Positions 26,126 to 34,842 of a stretch of DNA of 64,000 nt are shown here, piece after piece. The notes under the pieces are model-generated. The model had not been told where the DNA came from. It worked only from the letters and a program-made list of their open reading frames with translations, and did no database searches. The position numbers and the translations under genes are program-made. The stretch is taken from contig NZ_VTAV01000001.1 of assembly GCF_008180195.1 (NCBI RefSeq), positions 930,001 through 994,000 on the forward strand, written 5' to 3'. The number at the start of each line of letters is the position of its first letter. Position 1 is the stretch's first letter. The DNA is from Sphingobacterium phlebotomi (GTDB taxonomy: Bacteria; Bacteroidota; Bacteroidia; Sphingobacteriales; Sphingobacteriaceae).

Positions 26126-27580
26126 ATGAAGAAGATACACTTATTAATTTTACAAGCTTTTATTAGGCCGTTCATGGTATGTTTTTGTATCGTGATGTTC
26201 GTACTATTGATGCTTTTTTTATTTAAGTATATCGATGATCTCATCGGCAAAGGTTTCGAGTGGTATGTACTGATGGAACTTATCGGTTATCAGTGCGCCG
26301 TTCAGCTGTCTATGGCATTGCCTCTTTCGATGCTACTTTCCTCTATTATGACCTTTGGTAACCTAGGAGAAAGCTATGAATTAGTCGCTATCAAAGCGGC
26401 CGGATATTCGCTGCGAAAAGCCATGACCCCACTTATTGTTCTCGTCACGTTATTTGCGGGAGGTTCTTTTCTATTTTCCGACTATATACTACCCGTCGTC
26501 AATTTGAAGATGGGTTCGTTATTGTGGGATGTGCGTAATAAAAAAGCTGATTTTCTGATTAAACCTGGGATCTTTAATAAATCTATTCCTGGTTATTCTA
26601 TTCGTGCTAAAAATAAGAGTGAAGACGGAACGATATTGTATGATTTGATGATTTATGACCATCGAACAGGCAATACGGCGAATAATGTGTTGTTGGCAAA
26701 AGAAGGTTTTATGCAGAATTCTGCAGATAACAACTATATGATATTGCGTCTGAAAGATGGTGTTCGATATGAAGAATCTCGAACGAAGAATGCCAAACGG
26801 TACGATCCCCGGCAGCAATTCACGCGTTTCCGTTTTGCGGAAACAGAACAAAAGTTTGATATGGAAGCCTTTCAGATGAAAAGGACAGATGAAAGTTTGT
26901 TTAAATCGCATCATCAAATGCTGAACTTGAAACAGCTTAGACACTACACCGATTCCAATCGCCTGCAGTTGGATAGCATCTCTCGCCAGATATTATCGGA
27001 GACTCGAAGCTATGTTTCTTATTATTCCCCTTATTATCGAACAGATACGGTGCAACAAGTCGCTGTGGGGGAATTTCATAATTTTTTGACGGATTATGTG
27101 CCGGAAGACCAGCGTCGGGGTATACTCAGCAATGCTTTAGGTCAGGCACAGCAAATGAGCAGTGTCTTAGAGATGAAAGATATAGAATTTAGAGCTTTTG
27201 CCGAGAGAGACATTCGTTACCACATTGAATTTCATAGAAAGTTCACTCTGGCGGTGTCCTGTCTATTGCTTTTCGCAATAGGGGCACCACTGGGCGCGAT
27301 CATCCGTAAAGGAGGATTGGGATTGCCCGTCGTGGTAGCTATCATTTTCTTTCTGATATATCATATTATATCCACTATGGCCGAAAAAGCTGCAAAAGAC
27401 GGCAGTATGGACCCCCTAATAGGGATGTGGATGGCGATTATTGTACTTACACCGTTGGCGGTATTTTTGACATATAAATCAACAACAGATTCGGCTTTAT
27501 TTGATGCAGATCAATATAAGCAGAAAGCGGAGCAGGCCTGGAAATGGGTCACTGCTAAATTTAATAGAAAGAGCGCATAA
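26126..27580 (+). CDS. LptF/LptG-family lipopolysaccharide export permease
   Basis: A 484-residue inner-membrane permease of the LptB2FG complex, which extracts LPS and feeds the periplasmic bridge. Three N-terminal helices (about 8-36, 55-80, 95-125) are followed by a long periplasmic beta-jellyroll (about 130-370, lengthened relative to E. coli LptF as is usual in Bacteroidota) and three C-terminal helices (about 372-460; CLLLFAIGAPLGAIIRKGG is the conserved fourth-helix motif). F and G cannot be told apart safely. The following gene, ribBA, is separate. Confidence 0.9.
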   Translation: MKKIHLLILQAFIRPFMVCFCIVMFVLLMLFLFKYIDDLIGKGFEWYVLMELIGYQCAVQLSMALPLSMLLSSIMTFGNLGESYELVAIKAAGYSLRKAMTPLIVLVTLFAGGSFLFSDYILPVVNLKMGSLLWDVRNKKADFLIKPGIFNKSIPGYSIRAKNKSEDGTILYDLMIYDHRTGNTANNVLLAKEGFMQNSADNNYMILRLKDGVRYEESRTKNAKRYDPRQQFTRFRFAETEQKFDMEAFQMKRTDESLFKSHHQMLNLKQLRHYTDSNRLQLDSISRQILSETRSYVSYYSPYYRTDTVQQVAVGEFHNFLTDYVPEDQRRGILSNALGQAQQMSSVLEMKDIEFRAFAERDIRYHIEFHRKFTLAVSCLLLFAIGAPLGAIIRKGGLGLPVVVAIIFFLIYHIISTMAEKAAKDGSMDPLIGMWMAIIVLTPLAVFLTYKSTTDSALFDADQYKQKAEQAWKWVTAKFNRKSA

Positions 27581-27628
27581 CCATAGAGATTTTGACAAGT
27601 TTGTTATACAAAACAGCATAAAGAAATC

Positions 27629-27636
27629 TATTTTTG
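27629..27636 (+). promoter_or_regulatory. -7 element of ribBA
   Basis: TATTTTTG, 22 bases before ATG 27659. The nearest TTTG (27600-27603) is 25 bases upstream, longer than the usual spacer. Confidence 0.45.
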
Positions 27637-27658
27637 CATAGATTAAGCGTATACGAAG

Positions 27659-28873
27659 ATGGATATAAAATTAAATACAATAGAGGAAGCAATAGCAGAT
27701 ATTAAGGCCGGCAAAGTCGTCATTGTCGTGGATGATGAAGATCGGGAAAACGAGGGCGATTTTGTTACAGCTGCCCGAAATGCCACACCGGAAATAATAA
27801 ACTTCATGGCAACGCATGGTAGAGGGCTCGTGTGTGTGCCACTGACGGAAGAACGTTGCGAAGAATTAAATCTTGGTTTGATGGTGGGGCAGAATACCGC
27901 AGTGTACGAAACGAACTTTACTGTTTCGGTGGATTTAATGGGATATGGATGTACTACCGGTATTTCGGCTTCTGATAGATCAAAAACCATTCAAGCGCTG
28001 ATCAACCCCGATATTAAACCCGAAGAATTGGGGCGTCCCGGGCATATCTTTCCTTTAATTGCAAAAGATGGAGGGGTATTGCGCCGTACAGGTCATACAG
28101 AAGCATCTGTCGACTTGGCACGTTTAGCTGGATTTGAACCGGCAGGCGTGTTGGTGGAGATTTTAAAAGACGATGGAGAGATGGCACGTCTTCCGGATTT
28201 GATCCCTGTAGCGGAGCGGTTTGATCTCAAAATTGTTAGTATTGAGGATTTGATAGAGTACCGATTGAAACATGACTCTCTTATCCAGGAAGAAGAGACT
28301 GTTCAAATGCCGACACAATGGGGCGATTTTAAACTGAAAGCATTTACACAAAAAAATACAGGCGAACAGCATCTCGCTTTGTTCAAAGGAGAGTGGGAGG
28401 AAAACGAACCTATCTTGGTACGTGTACACAGTTCTTGCATGACAGGGGATATTTTTGGGTCATGTAGATGTGATTGCGGGCCACAACTTCATAAAGCCAT
28501 GGAGATGATTCAGGAAGAGGGCAAAGGCGTTGTTGTTTATATGAATCAAGAAGGCCGAGGAATAGGTTTGATAAATAAGCTTCATGCTTATCGTTTGCAA
28601 GAGGAGGGAGCGGATACGGTAGATGCTAATCTACAGCTGGGTTTCAAACCTGATTTACGTGATTACGGTGTAGGGGCACAGATTTTACGACATATGGGAA
28701 TCTCCAAAATGCGCTTAATGTCAAACAACCCTACTAAACGTGCGGGGCTTGTAGGTTACGGCTTGGAAATAGTGGAAAATGTACCAATAGAAATAGAACC
28801 GAATCCTTATAATGAAAATTATCTCAAAACAAAAAGGGACCGGATGGGGCATTCTATCATGAAGAATCTGTAA
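27659..28873 (+). CDS. ribBA: Bifunctional DHBP synthase / GTP cyclohydrolase II
   Basis: A 404-residue fusion that makes two early riboflavin precursors. The N-terminal RibB domain (about 3-200) has [12 protein letters not shown] (acidic metal-binding loop), [11 protein letters not shown] and [20 protein letters not shown]. The C-terminal RibA domain (about 205-400) has the zinc Cys set in [17 protein letters not shown] and the GTP-binding NQEGRGIGL. Both active sites look intact. The gene has a single -7 element upstream and is convergent with the asparaginase gene, 10 bases away. No FMN riboswitch was recognised in its short leader. Confidence 0.96.
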   Translation: MDIKLNTIEEAIADIKAGKVVIVVDDEDRENEGDFVTAARNATPEIINFMATHGRGLVCVPLTEERCEELNLGLMVGQNTAVYETNFTVSVDLMGYGCTTGISASDRSKTIQALINPDIKPEELGRPGHIFPLIAKDGGVLRRTGHTEASVDLARLAGFEPAGVLVEILKDDGEMARLPDLIPVAERFDLKIVSIEDLIEYRLKHDSLIQEEETVQMPTQWGDFKLKAFTQKNTGEQHLALFKGEWEENEPILVRVHSSCMTGDIFGSCRCDCGPQLHKAMEMIQEEGKGVVVYMNQEGRGIGLINKLHAYRLQEEGADTVDANLQLGFKPDLRDYGVGAQILRHMGISKMRLMSNNPTKRAGLVGYGLEIVENVPIEIEPNPYNENYLKTKRDRMGHSIMKNL

Positions 28874-28883
28874 GGAAAAGCGA

Positions 28884-29906
28884 CTAATCATTAATAGTCA
28901 GCTCTCCTCGTATATTCTTTTCGACCCAGTAGGCAACGGCTTCCTGGTCGACTAACTGCCCTTGTAAGTACATCAACTTCGTAACGGCAGCTTCAAAAGT
29001 CATATCATATCCATTGAGCACACCGAGCGCCTTCAGCCCTTGGGACGTCTCGTATCGTCCCAGCTCTACAGAGCCCACCTTGCATTGGGAAATATCGACA
29101 ATGTTTTTCCCTTTTTTTACGGTATCTTCCAACATATCAAGAAACCATTTGTCTGTCATGGTATTCCCCGAACCAAAGGTTTCCATTACAATACTCCGTA
29201 CATTCGAGTCTAAAATAGATTGAACAAAGGCAGGACTGATACCGGGAAACAATTTGAGTACACCTACACGGTTGTCCAACTCGGTATGCATAATAAACGC
29301 TTTATCCGTATTATCTAGCAAAGCTTCGTGATTGTAGTTGATGTGTATGCCTGCCTCCGCTAGAACAGGATAGTTGGGCGAGCGGAACGCTTCAAACTTT
29401 GCAGAGTTATATTTGAATGAACGGTTTCCTCGAAACAATTTGTTATCAAATAAAATACAAACTTCTTGCACGATGGATTTGCCATTTTCCTTTGCAGAAG
29501 CAATTTCCAACGCTGTCATCATATTTTCTCTCGCGTCCGTTCTGATTTCCCCAATGGGAAGCTGAGAGCCAGATAGAATAACAGGTTTTTGAAGTCCTTC
29601 CAACATAAAACTTAAGATGGAAGCGGAAAATGACATGGTATCGGAGCCGTGCAAGATAACGAATCCATCATAGTGATCGTGGTTATTTCGGATAATTTCC
29701 GCCATTTCTACCCAAATAGTAGGGTTCATATTGGATGAATCAATAATAGGCGTGAACGAATGTACCGTTAATTTATAATCCAACCTGTCCAAGTCGGGAA
29801 GGTTCCGGGCAATTAATTCAAAATCAAACGGAACAAAGGTGCCGCTTTCGGCATCTTTTACCATCCCAATGGTGCCACCTGTATAAATGATAAATATATT
29901 TTGCAT
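28884..29906 (-). CDS. ansA: Type I (cytoplasmic) L-asparaginase
   Basis: Hydrolyses asparagine to aspartate and ammonia. 340 residues from MQNIFIIYTGGTIGM, with the first catalytic Thr in YTGGTIG and the second set in FVILHGSDTMSFSAS, plus SGSQLPIGEIRTDA. No signal peptide, so cytoplasmic. Translation could begin at TTG 29912, but ATG 29906 is more likely. The start is 9 bases after the tatD stop, so the two genes form one operon. Confidence 0.93.
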   Translation of the reverse strand: MQNIFIIYTGGTIGMVKDAESGTFVPFDFELIARNLPDLDRLDYKLTVHSFTPIIDSSNMNPTIWVEMAEIIRNNHDHYDGFVILHGSDTMSFSASILSFMLEGLQKPVILSGSQLPIGEIRTDARENMMTALEIASAKENGKSIVQEVCILFDNKLFRGNRSFKYNSAKFEAFRSPNYPVLAEAGIHINYNHEALLDNTDKAFIMHTELDNRVGVLKLFPGISPAFVQSILDSNVRSIVMETFGSGNTMTDKWFLDMLEDTVKKGKNIVDISQCKVGSVELGRYETSQGLKALGVLNGYDMTFEAAVTKLMYLQGQLVDQEAVAYWVEKNIRGELTIND

Positions 29907-29915
29907 GGTCAATCT

Positions 29916-30704
29916 TTAAATACCGAATATTTTTTTCGAGTTACTGGTCGTGATTCGAGCTACTTCCGCGATGTCGATTTGATGTATATCAGCTACTTTT
30001 TGAGCAACATAGTAAAGATAACTACTTTCATTTTCTTTCCCTCGATAAGGGACGGGAGCCAAGTACGGAGCATCTGTTTCCAATACGATATGTTGCAGGT
30101 CTATCTCCTTGACCACGGCGTCTAGACCCGCATTTTTAAAGGTTACAACACCGCCTATGCCTAAAGAAAATCCCAAATCAATAGCGTGCTTCGCTTGTTC
30201 GAGTGTCCCGGTGAAACAGTGAAAAATACCGAATAACCTATCGTCTTTCAGTTCCTCCAATAATTCGAAAAGCTCATTAAAAGCGTCCCGGCAATGAATA
30301 TCGATAGGTAATCCCATAGCCTTTGCCCAACCTACTTGAATGCGAAAAGCATCACGTTGAAAATCTAATGTAGTCTTGTCCCAATACAAATCCAATCCGA
30401 TTTCCCCAATGGCATATGTACGGTGTTCAGACAGTAGGCGCTCTAATTTTTGTAGCTCCTCTTTGTAGGTCTCTTTAACAGAACAGGGGTGCAATCCCAA
30501 CATAGGAAAACAATTTGCAGGATAAGTGTGTACAGCCTCCATCACCAAAGGAACAGATTCGGAATCCACATTCGGTAAAAATAAACGTTGAATATTATTA
30601 TCAAAACAGCGTTTTACTTGCTCGTCCAATTTGGACGTTCCCGCATGGTAATAAATGTGCGTATGGGTATCGGTAAGTATAGAAGGGTCAATAGACGTTG
30701 TCAT
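29916..30704 (-). CDS. tatD: TatD-family metal-dependent hydrolase
   Basis: A 262-residue amidohydrolase-fold nuclease. Metal ligands appear in LTDTHTHIYYH, the glutamate in AIGEIGLDLYWDKT, His in DIHCRDAF and FHCFTGTLEQA, and Asp in ETDAPYLAP. Members are 3'-5' DNA exonucleases or D-aminoacyl-tRNA editing enzymes. First gene of a pair with asparaginase. The 262-base spacer upstream (30705-30966) holds a minus-strand TATTTTTG at 30732-30739 as a possible -7 element and nothing else that I recognise. Confidence 0.92.
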   Translation of the reverse strand: MTTSIDPSILTDTHTHIYYHAGTSKLDEQVKRCFDNNIQRLFLPNVDSESVPLVMEAVHTYPANCFPMLGLHPCSVKETYKEELQKLERLLSEHRTYAIGEIGLDLYWDKTTLDFQRDAFRIQVGWAKAMGLPIDIHCRDAFNELFELLEELKDDRLFGIFHCFTGTLEQAKHAIDLGFSLGIGGVVTFKNAGLDAVVKEIDLQHIVLETDAPYLAPVPYRGKENESSYLYYVAQKVADIHQIDIAEVARITTSNSKKIFGI

Positions 30705-30966
30705 AGCGGGCTAAATTTAGGGTTTTCGTATCAAAAATACCGCATGAAGGCAAAAAAAGTGAAGCTTGTAAGGATAGGAGGCTTTTGTTAATGATTTGCT
30801 AATTTTTTCGCGTTCGGTATGAAAATTATCACGACTGTTTACAGGTGAATTTTTTACTTCTCCAAGTTCGGGGATGGTTTGGTTGTCGTTCAGGTATTGT
30901 TTGTGCTGTCTAGAAAGCGTACATTAGTTGTCGGAACATAATAAATGCAGTGTTCTGAAATTAGAA

Positions 30967-31407
30967 ATGAATAGAAAAAACATACATATTCCACCTATTG
31001 TTTACCTCGGTTTCGTAGCTGTTTTGCTTTTAATAGGCTGTTCACCCAAGTTACGCATGACGGGTGGGGAAATACGGGTGAGAGGCAATGCATCTTACTA
31101 TGGAGGTAAATTTCATGGGAGAACCACCGCCAGTGGCGAACGATTCAATCAGAATGCTATGACGGCAGCACATAGGACACTCCCTTTTGGTACCAAGGTG
31201 AAGGTAAAGAATCTCAACAACGGCAAACAGGTAGTTGTGAGGATCAACGATCGGGGGCCGTCGTCCAAGTCAAGAATGATCGACCTCTCCAAGGGAGCGG
31301 CCAAAAAGATAGGGGTGATCCAAGCAGGGGTTGTGCCGGTGGAAATACACTATCATAATGGAGCCGCTGCCGGTAAAAAAATCAAGACGAGAAAACGGCG
31401 AAAGTAA
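30967..31407 (+). CDS. rlpA: RlpA-like septal lipoprotein (double-psi beta-barrel)
   Basis: 146 residues from [10 protein letters not shown]. The signal peptide ends in the lipobox LLIGC, Cys about 25. The double-psi beta-barrel follows: [49 protein letters not shown] and [13 protein letters not shown]. The catalytic-type Asp and His of RlpA transglycosylases are present. There is no SPOR domain, which classical RlpA has, so septal targeting would need another route. The frame opens earlier at a TTG (30928), but that would bury the signal peptide. Confidence 0.9.
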   Translation: MNRKNIHIPPIVYLGFVAVLLLIGCSPKLRMTGGEIRVRGNASYYGGKFHGRTTASGERFNQNAMTAAHRTLPFGTKVKVKNLNNGKQVVVRINDRGPSSKSRMIDLSKGAAKKIGVIQAGVVPVEIHYHNGAAAGKKIKTRKRRK

Positions 31408-31422
31408 AAAATGAAGAAAATA

Positions 31423-32016
31423 TCAACTTGCAAGATACATGTACGTGTAATACTCCGTCAAATACTTGATCGCATGATCCTGATAAGCTTTGGATAACTC
31501 CTTAAAATCTCCGAGGTCATAATCTCCGCCATCGGTTGTGCCATCCGGGAAAATCAATTTCTGGTTGGCTTCCATAAAATACTTTATACGTTTCTTATCG
31601 ACCATAATGACCTGAACGATCGAAGGACTGATGTCGCCTTTGCATGCTGACTGTATCATAAAAAATATTTCTTTGTAACCATCCTTGTCGATATCCGGAA
31701 ATTGCGGTTCGGCCAGAAATCTAAGTTCCAGATCGATCGGACAATCAACGATACTGTCTTGATACGACCAAGTTTTTGTTAGTGTATTGTTCTCTTTGAG
31801 CCAGTGCGTAACGGTAATCCATTGCGAAGATGTTCCCTCGTCTTCATTTCTGACGAGTTCTGATTGCTCCATCAGCAAAAGGTTCTGTCCCTGTTCGTCC
31901 CACCAACTAACCGTATCGACCACTAAGGCACTGATGGCGTAAGGTTGGTCTTGGGCAAAGGCATCCGAACAATTAAGGCAAGCATAAATAAGCAAGAAGA
32001 TTTTGATTGGGTTCAT
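31423..32016 (-). CDS. Secreted protein of unknown function (island gene)
   Basis: 197 residues with signal peptide about 1-21 (IFLLIYACLNCSDAFAQ). It has a beta-rich body (WWDEQGQNLLLMEQSELV, WITVTHWLKENNTLTKTW) and an aspartate-rich PDIDKDGYKEIFFMI motif like a calcium-binding FG-GAP turn. It may belong to the poorly defined surface-polysaccharide-associated secreted proteins of Bacteroidota, but I cannot confirm that. Transcribed from the minus-facing promoter of box A. Leftmost gene of the WG island, 15 bases from convergent rlpA. Confidence 0.72.
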   Translation of the reverse strand: MNPIKIFLLIYACLNCSDAFAQDQPYAISALVVDTVSWWDEQGQNLLLMEQSELVRNEDEGTSSQWITVTHWLKENNTLTKTWSYQDSIVDCPIDLELRFLAEPQFPDIDKDGYKEIFFMIQSACKGDISPSIVQVIMVDKKRIKYFMEANQKLIFPDGTTDGGDYDLGDFKELSKAYQDHAIKYLTEYYTYMYLAS

Positions 32017-32040
32017 ATGATATTTTTATTAATGCCAGAA

Positions 32041-32118
32041 CAAAGTTAATCGTCAATACTCAAAGATAAAATCCCCGATTTTGGGGATTTTCTCCACAGT
32101 TTATTTTTTGGATTTTTG
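32041..32118. promoter_or_regulatory. Divergent promoter pair built on regulatory box A (32068-32091)
   Basis: Box A is a perfect palindrome: AAAATCCCC, a 6-base spacer GATTTT, GGGGATTTT. On the minus strand its outer TTTT is followed by exactly 19 bases and TAACTTTG (32048-32041), a full -7 match, 24 bases before ATG 32016. On the plus strand its outer TTTT is followed by exactly 19 bases and GATTTTTG (32111-32118), one mismatch, 21 bases before ATG 32140. The box thus overlaps both -33 elements. Confidence 0.72.
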
Positions 32119-32139
32119 TTAGATAGAAAAAATACCACT

Positions 32140-33300
32140 ATGACAGGGATGTTTATAAAAATTTCAAATAGTATTATTGTTGCGTTATCTGTATTGATGC
32201 TATTGGCATCATGTGATAATAGGACCAAAGCCCGGAAGCAATTCGTGTGGGACGAAGAAGTAAAAGAACTTACTGGAGAAAATCTATATAGTTGGCTGGA
32301 GAAAGCCCCTTTCGATAACGAACTGGAGAGAGCCGCAGAGGGTAAAATCGTCATCACCAATGCAAAGCAAGTATTTCCTTTTATGGGGCGCTATTACAAT
32401 GCCATAGAGGAGTTGAGGAGGAGTCATGACACGGAGAACGATACGGTGATTTATACCGAACGGGATATTCTCTTTCAAGATTCTATATGGGGAGATTTAT
32501 TTCTCAGCGCTACGTTGTTGTATGATAATCAAGAGGTTTTTCTGGATGAAAGCTATATCGAAACCGGGAATCCTTTTTTTGGCGGTACAGATGCCGTCAT
32601 GGATATGCATCGGGCATATTTGTACGAAACCGCTGTGCTGGAAAAGAATTCGAAATATAAAGCCGGAATTTACTGGGTATCTGCAAATTACGATAATTAT
32701 CTGCTTGGGTTTTATCAACAAGGACAGTTGGTCTTTGAAACGGCCGTGCCTGTATTTAGGGGAGACACATTGGCGACTCTGGATAAATTGCGGGAGGTTA
32801 GCCACGCGCTTGGGATGAATATTGCCGAATGGGATAATGCCAAGGTGGCGGATTTGCAACGGGTTGAAGACCCGGAGAGCTTTTGGCAAGACCCTTTTCA
32901 GGGAATTTATCCGCGTGAGTATTCATACGATGTTTATCTAAAAATAAAAGACACGCCGTTTATCCAGGACGAAAAACCGCGCAAAGGCGATTATTATTTT
33001 GCTTACCAATCGGATGATGGTCTGGTGGAGCTTTATGCTGAAATGCAGAACACCGGCTTAAACAAAGAGGAATTTGTGAAAGAAAGCCAGAAGTTGGGCA
33101 GTTACGAGTATATGTATAATGATGTTTTTTATGAAGAACAAAATGAAAAGGGCATTACTCAAGGCATTGCAAAAGTCTATGTGAAAAATCAACAATGTCT
33201 GGCATTACATTTTTCTTATGAAGAGAAAGATAATGATGCAAAAAAACAGATACACAGCATTTTGAAGTATGTCAAAGTCCTGAATTACGATGAAAAATGA
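32140..33300 (+). CDS. Putative lipoprotein of unknown function (island gene)
   Basis: 386 residues from MTGMFIKISNSII. Signal peptide with lipobox LMLLASC (Cys about 25), so likely membrane-attached. The mature part begins DNRTKARKQFVWDEEVKEL and is mixed alpha/beta, with no motif I recognise; the C terminus ends HFSYEEKDNDAKKQIHSILK. The frame opens at a TTG (32116), which overlaps the predicted -7 element and is rejected as the start. Driven by the plus-facing promoter of box A. Convergent with the next minus-strand operon, 14 bases away. Confidence 0.7.
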   Translation: MTGMFIKISNSIIVALSVLMLLASCDNRTKARKQFVWDEEVKELTGENLYSWLEKAPFDNELERAAEGKIVITNAKQVFPFMGRYYNAIEELRRSHDTENDTVIYTERDILFQDSIWGDLFLSATLLYDNQEVFLDESYIETGNPFFGGTDAVMDMHRAYLYETAVLEKNSKYKAGIYWVSANYDNYLLGFYQQGQLVFETAVPVFRGDTLATLDKLREVSHALGMNIAEWDNAKVADLQRVEDPESFWQDPFQGIYPREYSYDVYLKIKDTPFIQDEKPRKGDYYFAYQSDDGLVELYAEMQNTGLNKEEFVKESQKLGSYEYMYNDVFYEEQNEKGITQGIAKVYVKNQQCLALHFSYEEKDNDAKKQIHSILKYVKVLNYDEK

Positions 33301-33314
33301 CTCAATGTTATGTA

Positions 33315-34226
33315 TTACGGCATATAATTACCGATTTTATCCTTGACGATTCCCGTTGCCAGATTTACTTTATGTATCCCACCGTCGGATTGGATAATAA
33401 GATAATCTCCCACGGTCGTCACATCCGGTAATCCTTCTGCATTATTTGCGATGCAGATATTCCTTGCCGCATACCGTATAATCTCTAATTTCCGATAAAA
33501 ACGAGTAATACGGCTTGAGACGCTTTTTGAGTCGACGCGGACCATCAGCACGTCATATTGCTGGTTTCCTTTCGGGTATAGAAAAGCATAAAAGGCAGTG
33601 TGTTCTTCACTTGGGATTTGATATTGTTTTAGTTCCACTGGTTGGGCGGGGTCGGAAATATCGAAGCAAAAAATCCCAAATGCTTGTCCGTTTCCCAACA
33701 GAAATTTCGCGTTATCAAATACCGTCAATGCTGAATACAACCCGCTGATGGCATCCTCCCCCTCATATTGATCCAGTCCGGGATTCAGCTTGTTAGATAG
33801 GGTCTTGTTTTTGTAATCAAATAGATAGAGGTGATACCTCGCTGTAATCAGCAACAAATTATCGGAGACTGAATCTTGGAATCCATACATATCCGGATCG
33901 TAATAATCATCCAGAAAATAATAGGTTTCCGAATCTTGCCGGTGTATTTTAAGATAAATGGGGGCGTGGACGTAGTAGATGTGTTGCTCTTTCTGAAGAA
34001 TTTTCGTACGTGCATCATTTGCTTTGTTATGAAGCTTCCTAAGAGACAAGGTGTCTTTCGGTTCATAACAACCGATTTGAAAACTAAGTTGCCGAACACT
34101 GTCACGATGCTCCTTGTAGATAACAAACTCGTCTGCCGGAATAGGGAATGCTATCGGCTGAATCTGTCCTAAAACCGTAGAAAGACAGAAGAAAAACAAA
34201 ATATAGAACCAGATTTTTAACTTCAT
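33315..34226 (-). CDS. Secreted beta-propeller-like protein of unknown function (island gene)
   Basis: 303 residues from MKLKIWFYILFFF with a signal peptide ending near STVLGQ. The body is beta-rich with repeated short strands (YYFLDDYYDPDMYG, LLLITARYHLYLFDYKNKT, FLLGNGQAFGIFCFDISDPAQPVEL, DYLIIQSDGGIHKVNLATGIV; the last three read in parts), reminiscent of an LVIVD or propeller-type protein. The start is 4 bases after the preceding stop, so it is the last gene of the operon that begins at box B (minus direction). Confidence 0.68.
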   Translation of the reverse strand: MKLKIWFYILFFFCLSTVLGQIQPIAFPIPADEFVIYKEHRDSVRQLSFQIGCYEPKDTLSLRKLHNKANDARTKILQKEQHIYYVHAPIYLKIHRQDSETYYFLDDYYDPDMYGFQDSVSDNLLLITARYHLYLFDYKNKTLSNKLNPGLDQYEGEDAISGLYSALTVFDNAKFLLGNGQAFGIFCFDISDPAQPVELKQYQIPSEEHTAFYAFLYPKGNQQYDVLMVRVDSKSVSSRITRFYRKLEIIRYAARNICIANNAEGLPDVTTVGDYLIIQSDGGIHKVNLATGIVKDKIGNYMP

Positions 34227-34230
34227 TTCA

Positions 34231-34584
34231 TTAAAGCATAACATCTTCTACAATCAATACACCATCTGTACTTTCAACGTAGCCGGTTCGTTGTCCGTCG
34301 GAAATCCGGAGCCACTTGGGGCGATATTGATACCGTATCGAACTGTCCGCTGCGCTGATAGTGAGCAAGGTGATTTCTGTAGTGCCGGGATGTTCTTTTA
34401 GCACCATTAATTTGCTGCCATAGACCAAAGAGTCAATTACTCGGCTTCCGTTGCCCAAGGTATCAAACATCGGAATACCCGACCGGCTCCAGACTTCGTA
34501 TTCCTGCCCCTGAACGATGGTTACGACGTTCAGCATTAGTACGAACAAATACGTCGCTATTCTTGCCATAAATCGCTTTTTCAT
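34231..34584 (-). CDS. Small secreted SH3-like protein (island gene)
   Basis: 117 residues from MKKRFMARIATYLF, with a signal peptide ending VTIVQGQ. The mature 85 residues resemble a bacterial SH3 fold: EYEVWSRSGIPMFDTLGNG, VYGSKLMVLKE, WLRISDGQRTGYVESTDGV. Such domains bind peptides or cell wall. Part of the box B minus-strand operon; an upstream start at 34608 would only add eight residues. Confidence 0.68.
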   Translation of the reverse strand: MKKRFMARIATYLFVLMLNVVTIVQGQEYEVWSRSGIPMFDTLGNGSRVIDSLVYGSKLMVLKEHPGTTEITLLTISAADSSIRYQYRPKWLRISDGQRTGYVESTDGVLIVEDVML

Positions 34585-34618
34585 TATTTTTGTTTTTTCT
34601 GACGGCATGTGGTTGGGT

Positions 34619-34842
34619 TTAAAGGAGGTTGAAATAATTAAACACTTTCAGTCCTATTATAAACAGAAAAACGATATCGCCCAATAATACCGTAATAAAA
34701 TAGTTGTCAAGTTTTCTTCGGAAATATAGGGAGATCAGTAAAGTGATTAAAAAGGCCATCGTAACGGATACAGAAGCGATAACCAGACTGCTAAGGTTAA
34801 AACGACCTTCGGTATTGATGTTGAAACTATGGATAAATGACT
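34619..34842 (-). pseudogene. Out-of-frame 3' continuation of the island membrane protein gene
   Basis: Directly after the stop of the preceding gene (34827), the +1 frame continues without a stop to TAA 34621-34619. It encodes a hydrophobic segment with two membrane helices: SLVIASVSVTMAFLITLLIS and FITVLLGDIVFLFIIGL. No usable start precedes the first helix; ATG 34759 would begin inside it. Removing one base from the G4 tract (CCCC on +, 34843-34846) joins it smoothly to the upstream gene. Either the gene is frameshifted, the shift is programmed, or the sequence has a one-base error. Bases 34585-34618 are a short leader to the next gene. Confidence 0.6.

Noticed and set aside
27592..27610. 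TTGACA and TATACA as a sigma70-type promoter before ribBA
   Set aside because: They are only 7 bases apart, and a proper Bacteroidota octamer lies further downstream.
32068..32091. Palindrome as an intrinsic terminator
   Set aside because: It lies between two genes that both start there, and each side carries a -7 octamer at 19 bases; a terminator would have nothing to stop.
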